64,000 bases of DNA. Origin: Cinnamomum chago. Taxonomy: Eukaryota > Streptophyta > Magnoliopsida > Laurales > Lauraceae. The notes under the pieces are model-generated. The model was not told the DNA's origin. It saw only the letters and a list, made by a program, of their open reading frames with translations, and made no database searches. The stretch is from assembly GCA_038049695.1 (NCBI GenBank), contig CP142454.1:90976501-91040500 (forward strand). The letters are read 5' to 3'. The position numbers were made by a program, and so were the translations under genes. Numbering within the stretch: the first letter of the stretch is position 1; each line of letters starts with the position of its first letter. Of the stretch, positions 49,357 to 62,379 are shown piece after piece.

Positions 49357-51966
49357 AATAAAGCAAAAGAAGGAAAAAAAGGCCAAAAAATCGGTTTTTG
49401 AAATTTCCGCTGTATCTATCCGCAGTATACCTGCAGTTTCCAGATTTCCTCCTCTCAAAGAGGAGGAAAACCGGAAACTGCCAGTTTACCGCCGATTGTA
49501 GCAGCGGTAAAGCTTCAATTTCCGGTTTTCCACCTCTCATAGAGGAGGAAATCTGGAAAGTAACGAGTTTACCGCCGATTCCAGCAGCGGTAAAGCTGAG
49601 TGAGTGTCCAAATAAAGTCGCAAGGCCTTTCCATTTCCAACTAAAAAATAATAGAATGAAAGAAACGATAGTTGCTTTTTTCTCGCAGCGTATTTCCAGT
49701 GAACACCCATATGATATGAATAGGGAGAAAAAAATCACACAAGCTGACTTTGGCAATTGACACATGTTGAATTCAATTTCTAGTCTTTATAATATATGTG
49801 CTTCCCCATAAATAAAAGTAGAAATATATAAATGGTCAGCAAATATCATCCCCATAATTAAAGAATAAAATCTTAGATATCACTCTAATAAAGCAATTTG
49901 CTCCTGTCTACAACTCCATCCTTAAATCTTTCATCACTCGTAGTCCTTGATGGTCATCCGTGTGATTCACTTGATAATAAATTCTTAAAAATTCAATTCC
50001 ATCCAAACAGAGTGGCCTTTAAGGGAGCACATCTGTGAAAGAAAATTTAAAAGCATTGAGTGTTATCACGAATCTAATCTAGAGCAATGACACAAAAGGT
50101 TTTGCAAACTTGTTATCAACATCTAAGCTTTATTTTTGTTGACATGCTTAGATTTGGAGACTCTCTGGACCTAACCAGAAAGCTGAACGACTGATGGAAC
50201 TGGTCAAATCAAGCTCGATAACTATTTAGGACCATAGCAAAACAACACACGTTCGCTTCCACGCATAGAAAGGCAGTGATGTCTCGACTACTACGGGATG
50301 TCGTACGGTTGCAAACGGAATGGTTTCGGATCGGAACGATAGTGGACTCGGACCCGTTTCTGAATAACGGTTCCGGTTGTGATTCCGGTTTTGTCTCGTA
50401 ACTCGTTTAGTTGGTCCAGACCCATTTCTGAATAACGGTTCCGGTTCTGAATCCGGTTTTGACTCGTAACTTGTTTAGTTGGTTCCAGACCCGGCTCCAA
50501 TAGGATAACCCGGATCCGGGTCTACCTAGAGGACTGGAATCCTGTTCCAAAATTGATTCTAATTTATCTTTATTCTTCATGTCTCCTAAAATAAGCATAT
50601 CATTCAACTCATAACAGTGCGTCAAGTCCACTACCGCTAATATTGTACGTAAAAATGTCCACAAAAAGGGAGTTAATTTTGAGGTACAATTTGCAATATC
50701 GAATGCTCATAAGCCGGGTCCACGCGTCGGAACCTATATGCACCCGGACCCGTTTATCAATCGGAACCTAAAATAGGTTCCGGACCCGGACCCGTTTATG
50801 AAGCGGGACCTAAAATAGGTTCCCGACCCGGTTTTTTACGGGTCGGAACTTCTGGGTAATCGGATACCCGTTTGGCCCCTACATGTTTGCGATTGTAGGC
50901 TCTTTTTTTTTTTCTCCGATTGAAATGAAGGTTCTACTGGTATCACGTACATACTCGGTCGTAGATTTTAGGATCTCTGGGTTTTTATTGTAACAATTAT
51001 GCACCCTGTATAGAAGAGTCAATAATTTCGTAGTACCAAAGATATATTTAGTTTGGAGATTTCTCGGGAATTTTAGGTTGTGCATGGCCATGAGATACTC
51101 AAACACATACATCCTTGTCATGGGCTGCATTCTCACTTTGGGATCAGCAAAACCGATGTTCAATAAATGAGCTAAAAAACAAGTGAGATAAGAAAGAGAA
51201 GGTGGAACCGGATCCAGACCCGGAACCGTTTCGGAACCGATTCCTTGTCTTCGGAACCAGAACACGAACAATATATGGGACGGGTCTAGATCAAGGTCCG
51301 GGTCTAGGTAAAGAATGATATTAAAAAAAACATATGGTTTTTAGGAGAGATTTTAGAAAATTGAGGTAATATGTTGGTTATCGGGTCCACGGGTCCGAAC
51401 CAAGGTGGAACCGGACCCATTTTCTTATTGGGGCATGATTAAGGACCCAGACCCGGTTTTAACGGGTCGGAACCTCCGCGTAATCGGAGAATCGAGGACG
51501 CACTTACATCCCTAGTCGTACGCCACCTCAGCAGTGAGAGGTCATGGGTTTGAGACCTCGCATCACTGCTCCCTCCCTCCCTCATAAATATATCTATATA
51601 TATTTTGGCCGAACGGGTATTCCGGCTCTCAAGCACTAAGTGCAAATAAATAAATAAATTACCCGAGCACGGTCCATCTATTAGTAACTTAACCCCATAC
51701 CCAAAGCCCAATCCATGAGCTCAGTTACAAACAAAGAAAACACACTCCTTCTTAAGAGAAGAAATAAAAATGCTACTCTCTCACCTTCTGATTCTACTGC
51801 ATCCTAAATTTTGTTCTCTCCTATATTGACCATTTACTTCGCTTCAACGGTAAAATAAAATTACGATTTATTGTGTGTTTATTGTGATTTGATATTATTT
51901 CATCCAATTGTTATTAAGACATGTCCATCGATCATTTTGTGAACCAAGTACCGACCCGTGACCCAC
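49357..51966. repeat. Array unit 12
   Basis: This unit is 2,610 bp. Its 5' part matches unit 10 (CTCATAGAGG hairpin loop). It is the first unit with GATGTCGTACGG near 50,298, two bases shorter than GATGTCTGTACGG. Units 13-16 share that change and unit 17 does not. GTAGTACCAAAG near 51,031 is shared with units 13 and 15. Confidence 0.9.
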
Positions 51967-54576
51967 AATAAAGCAAAAGAAGGAAAAAAGGCCAAAAAAT
52001 CGGTTTTTGAAATTTCCGCTGTATCTATCCGCGGTATACCAGCAGTTTCCAGATTTCCTCCTCTCAAAGAGGAGGAAAACCGGAAACTGCCAGTTTACCG
52101 CCGATTGTAGCAGCGGTAAAGCTTCAATTTCCGGTTTTCCTCCTCTCAGAGAGGAGGAAATCTGGAAAGTAATGAGTTTACCGCCGATTCCAGCAGCGGT
52201 AAAGCTGAGTGAGTGTCCAAATAAAGTCGCAAGGCCTTTCCATTTCCAACTAAAAAATAACAGAATGAAAGAAACGATAGTTGTTTTTTTCTCGCAGCGT
52301 ATTTCCAGTGAACACCCATATGATATGAATAGGGAGAAAAAAATCACACAAGCTGACTTTGGCAATTGACACATGTTGAATTCAATTTCTAGTCTTTCTA
52401 ATATATGTGCTTCCCCATAAATAAAAGTAGAAATATATAAATGGTCAGCAAATATCATCGCCATAATTAAAGAATAAAATCTTAGATATCACTCTAATAA
52501 AGCAATTTGCTCCTGTCTACAACTCCATCCTTAAATCTTTCATCACTCGTAGTCCTTGATGGTCATCCGTGTGATTCACTTGATAATAAATTCTTAAAAA
52601 TTCAATTCCATCCAAACAGAGTGGCCTTTAAGGGAGCACATCTGTGAAAGAAAATTTAAAAGCATTGAGTGTTATCACGAATCTAATCTAGAGCAATGAC
52701 ACAAAAGGTTTTGCAAACTTGTTATCAACATCTAAGCTTTATTTTTGTTGACATGCTTAGATTTGGAGACTCTCTGGACCTAACCAGAAAGCTGAACGAC
52801 TGATGGAACTGGTCAAATCAAGCTCGATAACTATTTAGGACCATAGCAAAACAACACACGTTCGCTTCCACGCATAGAAAGGCAGTGATGTCTCGACTAC
52901 TACGGGATGTCGTACGGTTGCAAACGGAATGGTTTCGGATCGGAACGATAGTGGACTCGGACCCGTTTCTGAATAACGGTTCCGGTTGTGATTCCGGTTT
53001 TGTCTCGTAACTCGTTTAGTTGGTCCAGACCCATTTCTGAATAACGGTTCCGGTTCTGAATCCGGTTTTGACTCGTAACTTGTTTAGTTGGTTCCAGACC
53101 CGGCTCCAATAGGATAACCCGGATCCGGGTCTACCTAGAGGACTGGAATCCTGTTCCAAAATTGATTCTAATTTATCTTTATTCTTCATGTCTCCTAAAA
53201 TAAGCATATCATTCAACTCATAACAGTGCGTCAAGTCCACTACCGCTAATATTGTACGTAAAAATGTCCACAAAAAGGGAGTTAATTTTGAGGTACAATT
53301 TGCAATATCGAATGCTCATAAGCCGGGTCCACGCGTCGGAACCTATATGCACCCGGACCCGTTTATCAATCGGAACCTAAAATAGGTTCCGGACCCGGAC
53401 CCGTTTATGAAGCGGGACCTAAAATAGGTTCCCGACCCGGTTTTTTACGGGTCGGAACTTCTGGGTAATCGGATACCCGTTTGGCCCCTACATGTTTGCG
53501 ATTGTAGGCTCTTTTTTTTTTTCTCCGATTGAAATGAAGGTTCTACTGGTATCACGTACATACTCGGTCGTAGATTTTAGGATCTCTGGGTTTTTATTGT
53601 AACAATTATGCACCCTGTATAGAAGAGTCAATAATTTCGTAGTACCAAAGATATATTTAGTTTGGAGATTTCTCGGGAATTTTAGGTTGTGCATGGCCAT
53701 GAGATACTCAAACACATACATCCTTGTCATGGGCTGCATTCTCACTTTGGGATCAGCAAAACCGATGTTCAATGTATGAGCTAAAAAACAAGTGAGATAA
53801 GAAAGAGAAGGTGGAACCGGATCCAGACCCGGAACCGTTTCGGAACCGATTCCTTGTCTTCGGAACCAGAACACGAACAATATATGGGACGGGTCTAGAT
53901 CAAGGTCCGGGTCTAGGTAAAGAATGATATTAAAAAAAAACATATGGTTTTTAGGAGAGATTTTAGAAAATTGAGGTAATATGTTGGTTATCGGGTCCAC
54001 GGGTCCGAACCAAGGTGGAACCGGACCCATTTTCTTATTGGGGCATGATTAAGGACCCAGACCCGGTTTTAACGGGTCGGAACCTCCGCGTAATCGGAGA
54101 ATCGAGGACCCACTTACATCCCTAGTCGTACGCCACCTCAGCAGTGAGAGGTCATGGGTTTGAGACCTCGCATCACTGCTCCCTCCCTCCCTCATAAATA
54201 TATCTATATATATTTTGGCCGAACGGGTATTCCGGCTCTCAAGCACTAAGTGCAAATAAATAAATAAATTTCCCGAGCACGGTCCATCTATTAGTAACTT
54301 AACCCCATACCCAAAGCCCAATCCATGAGCTCAGTTACAAACAAAGAAAACACACTCCTTTTTAAGAGAAGAAATAAAAATGCTACTCTCTCACCTTCTG
54401 ATTCTACTGCATCCTAAATTTTGTTCTCTCCTATATTGACCATTTACTTCGCTTCAACGGTAAAATAAAATTACGATTTATTGTGTGTTTATTGTGATTT
54501 GATATTATTTCATCCAATTGTTATTAACACATGTCCATCGATCATTTTGTGAACCAAGCCCCGACCCGTGACCCAC
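51967..54576. repeat. Array unit 13
   Basis: This unit is 2,610 bp. It carries AACAGAATG at about 52,259, shared only with unit 15, and the 6-base-shorter cluster D of units 12 and 15. It is the first half of the first copy of the 5,207-bp dimer. Confidence 0.9.
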
Positions 54577-57172
54577 AATAAAGCAAAAGAAGGAAAAAAA
54601 GGCCAAAAAATCGGTTTTTGAAATTTCCGCTGTATCTAACCGCGGTATACCTGCAGTTTCCAGATTTCCTCCTATCAAAGAGGAGGAAAACCGGAAACTG
54701 CCAGTTTACCGCCGATTGTAGCAGCGGTAAAGCTTCAATTTCCGGTTTTCCTCCTCTCAGAGAGGAGGAAATCTGGAAAGTAACGAGTTTACCGCCGATT
54801 CCAGCAGCGGTAAAGCTGAGTGAGTGTCCAAATAAAGTCGCAAGGCCTTTCCATTTCCAACTAAAAAATAATAGAATGAAAGAAACGATAGTTGTTTTTT
54901 TCTCGCAGCGTATTTCCAGTGAACACCCATATGATATGAATAGGGAGAAAAAAATCACACAAGCTGACTTTGGCAATTGACACATGTTGAATTCAATTTC
55001 TAGTCTTTCTAATATATGTGCTTCCCCATAAATAAAAGTAGAAATATATAAATGGTCAGCAAATATCATCGCCATAATTAAAGAATAAAATCTTAGATAT
55101 CACTCTAATAAAGCAATTTGCTCCTGTCTACAACTCCATCCTTAAATCTTTCATCACTCGTAGTCCTTGATGGTCATCCGTGTGATTCACTTGATAATAA
55201 ATTCTTAAAAATTCAATTCCATCCAAACAGAGTGGCCTTTAAGGGAGCACATCTGTGAAAGAAAATTTAAAAGCATTGAGTGTTATCACGAATCTAATCT
55301 AGAGCAATGACACAAAAGGTTTTGCAAACTTGTTATCAACATCTAAGCTTTATTTTTGTTGACATGCTTAGATTTGGAGACTCTCTGGACCTAACCAGAA
55401 AGCTGAACGACTGATGGAACTGGTCAAATCAAGCTCGATAACTATTTAGGACCGTAGCAAAACAACACACATTCGCTTCCACGCATAGAAAGGCAGTGAT
55501 GTCTCGACTACTACGGGATGTCGTACGGTTGCAAACGGAATGGTTTCGGATCGGAACGATAGTGGACTCGGACCCGTTTCTGAATAACGGTTCCGGTTGT
55601 GATTCCGGTTTTGTCTCGTAACTCGTTTAGTTGGTCCAGACCCATTTCTGAATAACGGTTCCGGTTCTGAATCCGGTTTTGACTCGTAACTTGTTTAGTT
55701 AGTTCCAGACCCGGCTCCAATAGGATAACCCGGATCCGGGTCTACCTAGAGGACTGGAATCCTGTTCCAAAATTGATTCTAATTTATCTTTATTCTTCAT
55801 GTATCCTAAAATAAGCATATCATTCAACTCATAACAGTGCGTCAAGTCCACTACCGCTAATATTGTACGAAAAAATGTCCACAAAATGGGAGTTAATTTT
55901 GAGCTACAATTTGCAATATCAAATGCCCATAAGCCGGGTCCACGCGTCGGAACCTATATGAACCCGGACCCGTTTATCAATCGGAACCTAAAATAGGTTC
56001 CGGACCCGGACCCGTTTATGAAGCGGGACCTAAAATAGGTTCCCGACCCGGTTTTTTACGGGTCGGAACTTCTGGGTAATCGGATACCCGTTTGGCCCCT
56101 ACATGTTTGCGATTGTAGGCTCTTTTTTTTTTCTCCGATTGAAATGAAGGTTCTACTGGTATCACGTACATACTCGGTCGTAGATTTTAGTATCTCTGGG
56201 TTTTTATTGTAACAATTATGCACCCTGTATAGAAGAGTCAATAATTTCGTAGAACCAAAGATATATTTAGTTTGGAGATTTCTCGGGAAATTTAGGTTGT
56301 GCATGGCCATGAGATACTCAAACACATACATCCTTGTCATGGGCTGCATTCTCACTTTGGGATCAGCAAAACCGATGTTCAATGTATGAGCTAAAAAACA
56401 AGTGAGATAAGAAAGAGAAGGTGGAACCGGATCCAGACCCGGAACCATTTCGGAACCAGAACACGAACAATATATGGGACGGGTCTAGATCAAGGTCCGG
56501 GTCTAGGTAAAGAATGATATTAAAAAAAAACATATGGTTTTTAGGAGAGATTTTAGAAAATTGAGGTAATATGTTGGTTATCGGGTCCACGGGTCCGAAC
56601 CAAGGTGGAACCGGACCCGGACCCATTTTCTTATTGGGGCATGATTAAGGACCCAGACCCGGTTTTAACGGGTCGGAACCTCCGCGTAATCGGAGAATCG
56701 AGGACCCACTTACATCCCTAGTCGTACGCCACCTCAGCAGTGAGAGGTCATGGGTTTGAGACCTCGCATCACTGCTCCCTCCCTCCCTCATAAATATATC
56801 TATATATATTTTGGCCGAACGGGTATTCCGGCTCTCAAGCACTAAGTGCAAATAAATAAATAAATTACCCGAGCACGGTCCATCTATTAGTAACTTAACC
56901 CCATACCCAAAGCCCAATCCATGAGCTCAGTTACAAACAAAGAAAACACACTCCTTTTTAAGAGAAGAAATAAAAATGCTACTCTCTCACCTTCTGATTC
57001 TACTGCATCCTAAATTTTGTTCTCTCCTATATTGACCATTTACTTCGCTTCAACGGTAAAATAAAATTATGATTTATTGTGTGTTTATTGTGATTTGATA
57101 TTATTTCATCCAATTGTTATTAACACATGTCCATCCATCATTTTGTGAACCAAGCCCCGACCCGTGACCCAC
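54577..57172. repeat. Array unit 14 (apparently identical to unit 16)
   Basis: This unit is 2,596 bp, short because about 22 bases of cluster C are missing near 56,448. Private markers recur only in unit 16: TATCTAACC near 54,634, CCTATCAAAG near 54,671, TGTACGAAAAA near 55,864 and ATGCCCATAAG near 55,923. Confidence 0.92.
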
Positions 57173-59783
57173 TATAAAGCAAAAGAAGGAAAAAAAGGCC
57201 AAAAAATCGGTTTTTGAAATTTCCGCTGTATCTATCCGCGGTATACCTGCAGTTTCCAGATTTCCTCCTCTCAAAGAGGAGGAAAACCGGAAACTGCCAG
57301 TTTACCGCCGATTGTAGCAGCGGTAAAGCTTCAATTTCCGGTTTTCCTCCTCTCAGAGAGGACGAAATCTGGAAAGTAACGAGTTTACCGCCGATTCCAG
57401 CAGCGGTAAAGCTGAGTGAGTGTCCAAATAAAGTCGCAAGGCCTTTCCATTTCCAACTAAAAAATAACAGAATGAAAGAAACGATAGTTGTTTTTTTCTC
57501 GCAGCGTATTTCCAGTGAACACCCATATGATATGAATAGGGAGAAAAAAATCACACAAGCTGACTTTGGCAATTGACACATGTTGAATTCAATTTCTAGT
57601 CTTTCTAATATATGTGCTTCCCCATAAATAAAAGTAGAAATATATAAATGGTCAGCAAATATCATCGCCATAATTAAAGAATAAAATCTTAGATATCACT
57701 CTAATAAAGCAATTTGCTCCTGTCTACAACTCCATCCTTAAATCTTTCATCACTCGTAGTCCTTGATGGTCATCCGTGTGATTCACTTGATAATAAATTC
57801 TTAAAAATTCAATTCCATCCAAACAGAGTGGCCTTTAAGGGAGCACATCTGTGAAAGAAAATTTAAAAGCATTGAGTGTTATCACGAATCTAATCTAGAG
57901 CAATGACACAAAAGGTTTTGCAAACTTGTTATCAACATCTAAGCTTTATTTTTGTTGACATGCTTAGATTTGGAGACTCTCTGGACCTAACCAGAAAGCT
58001 GAACGACTGATGGAACTGGTCAAATCAAGCTCGATAACTATTTAGGACCGTAGCAAAACAACACACATTCGCTTCCACGCATAGAAAGGCAGTGATGTCT
58101 CGACTACTACGGGATGTCGTACGGTTGCAAACGGAATGGTTTCGGATCGGAACGATAGTGGACTCGGACCCGTTTCTGAATAACGGTTCCGGTTGTGATT
58201 CCGGTTTTGTCTCGTAACTCGTTTAGTTGGTCCAGACCCATTTCTGAATAACGGTTCCGGTTCTGAATCCGGTTTTGACTCGTAACTTGTTTAGTTAGTT
58301 CCAGACCCGGCTCCAAAAGGATAACCCGGATCCGGGTCTACCTAGAGGACTGGAATCCTGTTCCAAAATTGATTCTAATTTATCTTTATTCTTCATGTCT
58401 CCTAAAATAAGCATATCATTCAACTCATAACAGTGCGTCAAGTCCACTACCGCTAATATTGTACGTAAAAATGTCCACAAAAAGGGAGTTAATTTTGAGG
58501 TACAATTTGCAATATCGAATGCTCATAAGCCGGGTCCACGCGTCGGAACCTATATGCACCCGGACCCGTTTATCAATCGGAACCTAAAATAGGTTCCGGA
58601 CCCGGACCCGTTTATGAAGCGGGACCTAAAATAGGTTCCCGACCCGGTTTTTTACGGGTCGGAACTTCTGGGTAATCGGATACCCGTTTGGCCCCTACAT
58701 GTTTGCGATTGTAGGCTCTTTTTTTTTTTCTCCGATTGAAATGAAGGTTCTACTGGTATCACGTACATACTCGGTCGTAGATTTTAGGATCTCTGGGTTT
58801 TTATTGTAACAATTATGCACCCTGTATAGAAGAGTCAATAATTTCGTAGTACCAAAGATATATTTAGTTTGGAGATTTCTCGGGAATTTTAGGTTGTGCA
58901 TGGCCATGAGATACTCAAACACATACATCCTTGTCATGGGCTGCATTCTCACTTTGGGATCAGCAAAACCGATGTTCAATGTATGAGCTAAAAAACAAGT
59001 GAGATAAGAAAGAGAAGGTGGAACCGGATCCAGACCCGGAACCGTTTCGGAACCGATTCCTTGTCTTCGGAACCAGAACACGAACAATATATGGGACGGG
59101 TCTAGATCAAGGTCCGGGTCTAGGTAAAGAATGATATTAAAAAAAAACATATGGTTTTTAGGAGAGATTTTAGAAAATTGAGGTAATATGTTGGTTATCG
59201 GGTCCACGGGTCCGAACCAAGGTGGAACCGGACCCATTTTCTTATTGGGGCATGATTAAGGACCCAGACCCGGTTTTAACGGGTCGGAACCTCCGCGTAA
59301 TCGGAGAATCGAGGACCCACTTACATCCCTAGTCGTACGCCACCTCAGCAGTGAGAGGTCATGGGTTTGAGACCTCGCATCACTGCTCCCTCCCTCCCTC
59401 ATAAATATATCTATATATATTTTGGCCGAACGGGTATTCCGGCTCTCAAGCACTAAGTGCAAATAAATAAATAAATTACCCGAGCACGGTCCATCTATTA
59501 GTAACTTAACCCCATACCCAAAGCCCAATCCATGAGCTCAGTTACAAACAAAGAAAACACACTCCTTTTTAAGAGAAGAAATAAAAATGCTACTCTCTCA
59601 CCTTCTGATTCTACTGCATCCTAAATTTTGTTCTCTCCTATATTGACCATTTACTTCGCTTCAACGGTAAAATAAAATTACGATTTATTGTGTGTTTATT
59701 GTGATTTGATATTATTTCATCCAATTGTTATTAACACATGTCCATCGATCATTTTGTGAACCAAGCCCCGACCCGTGACCCAC
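57173..59783. repeat. Array unit 15 (contains the dimer junction)
   Basis: This unit is 2,611 bp. Its first ~200 bases match unit 17 (CACTATAAAG, GAGGACGAAA). From 57,467 it matches unit 13 (AACAGAATG). A short tract at about 58,045-58,300 instead resembles units 14 and 16, suggesting gene conversion. Confidence 0.9.
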
Positions 59784-62379
59784 AATAAAGCAAAAGAAGG
59801 AAAAAAAGGCCAAAAAATCGGTTTTTGAAATTTCCGCTGTATCTAACCGCGGTATACCTGCAGTTTCCAGATTTCCTCCTATCAAAGAGGAGGAAAACCG
59901 GAAACTGCCAGTTTACCGCCGATTGTAGCAGCGGTAAAGCTTCAATTTCCGGTTTTCCTCCTCTCAGAGAGGAGGAAATCTGGAAAGTAACGAGTTTACC
60001 GCCGATTCCAGCAGCGGTAAAGCTGAGTGAGTGTCCAAATAAAGTCGCAAGGCCTTTCCATTTCCAACTAAAAAATAATAGAATGAAAGAAACGATAGTT
60101 GTTTTTTTCTCGCAGCGTATTTCCAGTGAACACCCATATGATATGAATAGGGAGAAAAAAATCACACAAGCTGACTTTGGCAATTGACACATGTTGAATT
60201 CAATTTCTAGTCTTTCTAATATATGTGCTTCCCCATAAATAAAAGTAGAAATATATAAATGGTCAGCAAATATCATCGCCATAATTAAAGAATAAAATCT
60301 TAGATATCACTCTAATAAAGCAATTTGCTCCTGTCTACAACTCCATCCTTAAATCTTTCATCACTCGTAGTCCTTGATGGTCATCCGTGTGATTCACTTG
60401 ATAATAAATTCTTAAAAATTCAATTCCATCCAAACAGAGTGGCCTTTAAGGGAGCACATCTGTGAAAGAAAATTTAAAAGCATTGAGTGTTATCACGAAT
60501 CTAATCTAGAGCAATGACACAAAAGGTTTTGCAAACTTGTTATCAACATCTAAGCTTTATTTTTGTTGACATGCTTAGATTTGGAGACTCTCTGGACCTA
60601 ACCAGAAAGCTGAACGACTGATGGAACTGGTCAAATCAAGCTCGATAACTATTTAGGACCGTAGCAAAACAACACACATTCGCTTCCACGCATAGAAAGG
60701 CAGTGATGTCTCGACTACTACGGGATGTCGTACGGTTGCAAACGGAATGGTTTCGGATCGGAACGATAGTGGACTCGGACCCGTTTCTGAATAACGGTTC
60801 CGGTTGTGATTCCGGTTTTGTCTCGTAACTCGTTTAGTTGGTCCAGACCCATTTCTGAATAACGGTTCCGGTTCTGAATCCGGTTTTGACTCGTAACTTG
60901 TTTAGTTAGTTCCAGACCCGGCTCCAATAGGATAACCCGGATCCGGGTCTACCTAGAGGACTGGAATCCTGTTCCAAAATTGATTCTAATTTATCTTTAT
61001 TCTTCATGTATCCTAAAATAAGCATATCATTCAACTCATAACAGTGCGTCAAGTCCACTACCGCTAATATTGTACGAAAAAATGTCCACAAAATGGGAGT
61101 TAATTTTGAGCTACAATTTGCAATATCAAATGCCCATAAGCCGGGTCCACGCGTCGGAACCTATATGAACCCGGACCCGTTTATCAATCGGAACCTAAAA
61201 TAGGTTCCGGACCCGGACCCGTTTATGAAGCGGGACCTAAAATAGGTTCCCGACCCGGTTTTTTACGGGTCGGAACTTCTGGGTAATCGGATACCCGTTT
61301 GGCCCCTACATGTTTGCGATTGTAGGCTCTTTTTTTTTTCTCCGATTGAAATGAAGGTTCTACTGGTATCACGTACATACTCGGTCGTAGATTTTAGTAT
61401 CTCTGGGTTTTTATTGTAACAATTATGCACCCTGTATAGAAGAGTCAATAATTTCGTAGAACCAAAGATATATTTAGTTTGGAGATTTCTCGGGAAATTT
61501 AGGTTGTGCATGGCCATGAGATACTCAAACACATACATCCTTGTCATGGGCTGCATTCTCACTTTGGGATCAGCAAAACCGATGTTCAATGTATGAGCTA
61601 AAAAACAAGTGAGATAAGAAAGAGAAGGTGGAACCGGATCCAGACCCGGAACCATTTCGGAACCAGAACACGAACAATATATGGGACGGGTCTAGATCAA
61701 GGTCCGGGTCTAGGTAAAGAATGATATTAAAAAAAAACATATGGTTTTTAGGAGAGATTTTAGAAAATTGAGGTAATATGTTGGTTATCGGGTCCACGGG
61801 TCCGAACCAAGGTGGAACCGGACCCGGACCCATTTTCTTATTGGGGCATGATTAAGGACCCAGACCCGGTTTTAACGGGTCGGAACCTCCGCGTAATCGG
61901 AGAATCGAGGACCCACTTACATCCCTAGTCGTACGCCACCTCAGCAGTGAGAGGTCATGGGTTTGAGACCTCGCATCACTGCTCCCTCCCTCCCTCATAA
62001 ATATATCTATATATATTTTGGCCGAACGGGTATTCCGGCTCTCAAGCACTAAGTGCAAATAAATAAATAAATTACCCGAGCACGGTCCATCTATTAGTAA
62101 CTTAACCCCATACCCAAAGCCCAATCCATGAGCTCAGTTACAAACAAAGAAAACACACTCCTTTTTAAGAGAAGAAATAAAAATGCTACTCTCTCACCTT
62201 CTGATTCTACTGCATCCTAAATTTTGTTCTCTCCTATATTGACCATTTACTTCGCTTCAACGGTAAAATAAAATTATGATTTATTGTGTGTTTATTGTGA
62301 TTTGATATTATTTCATCCAATTGTTATTAACACATGTCCATCCATCATTTTGTGAACCAAGCCCCGACCCGTGACCCAC
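59784..62379. repeat. Array unit 16 (apparently identical to unit 14)
   Basis: This unit is 2,596 bp, and every marker of unit 14 recurs 5,207 bases later, including the length of the A run near 61,730. Confidence 0.92.

Noticed and set aside
50298-50310. GTCGTACG in units 12-16 as a target duplication matching the base run after 12,608-type ends
   Set aside because: It arises from a 2-base loss in GTCTGTACG seen in the other units, so it is coincidence.
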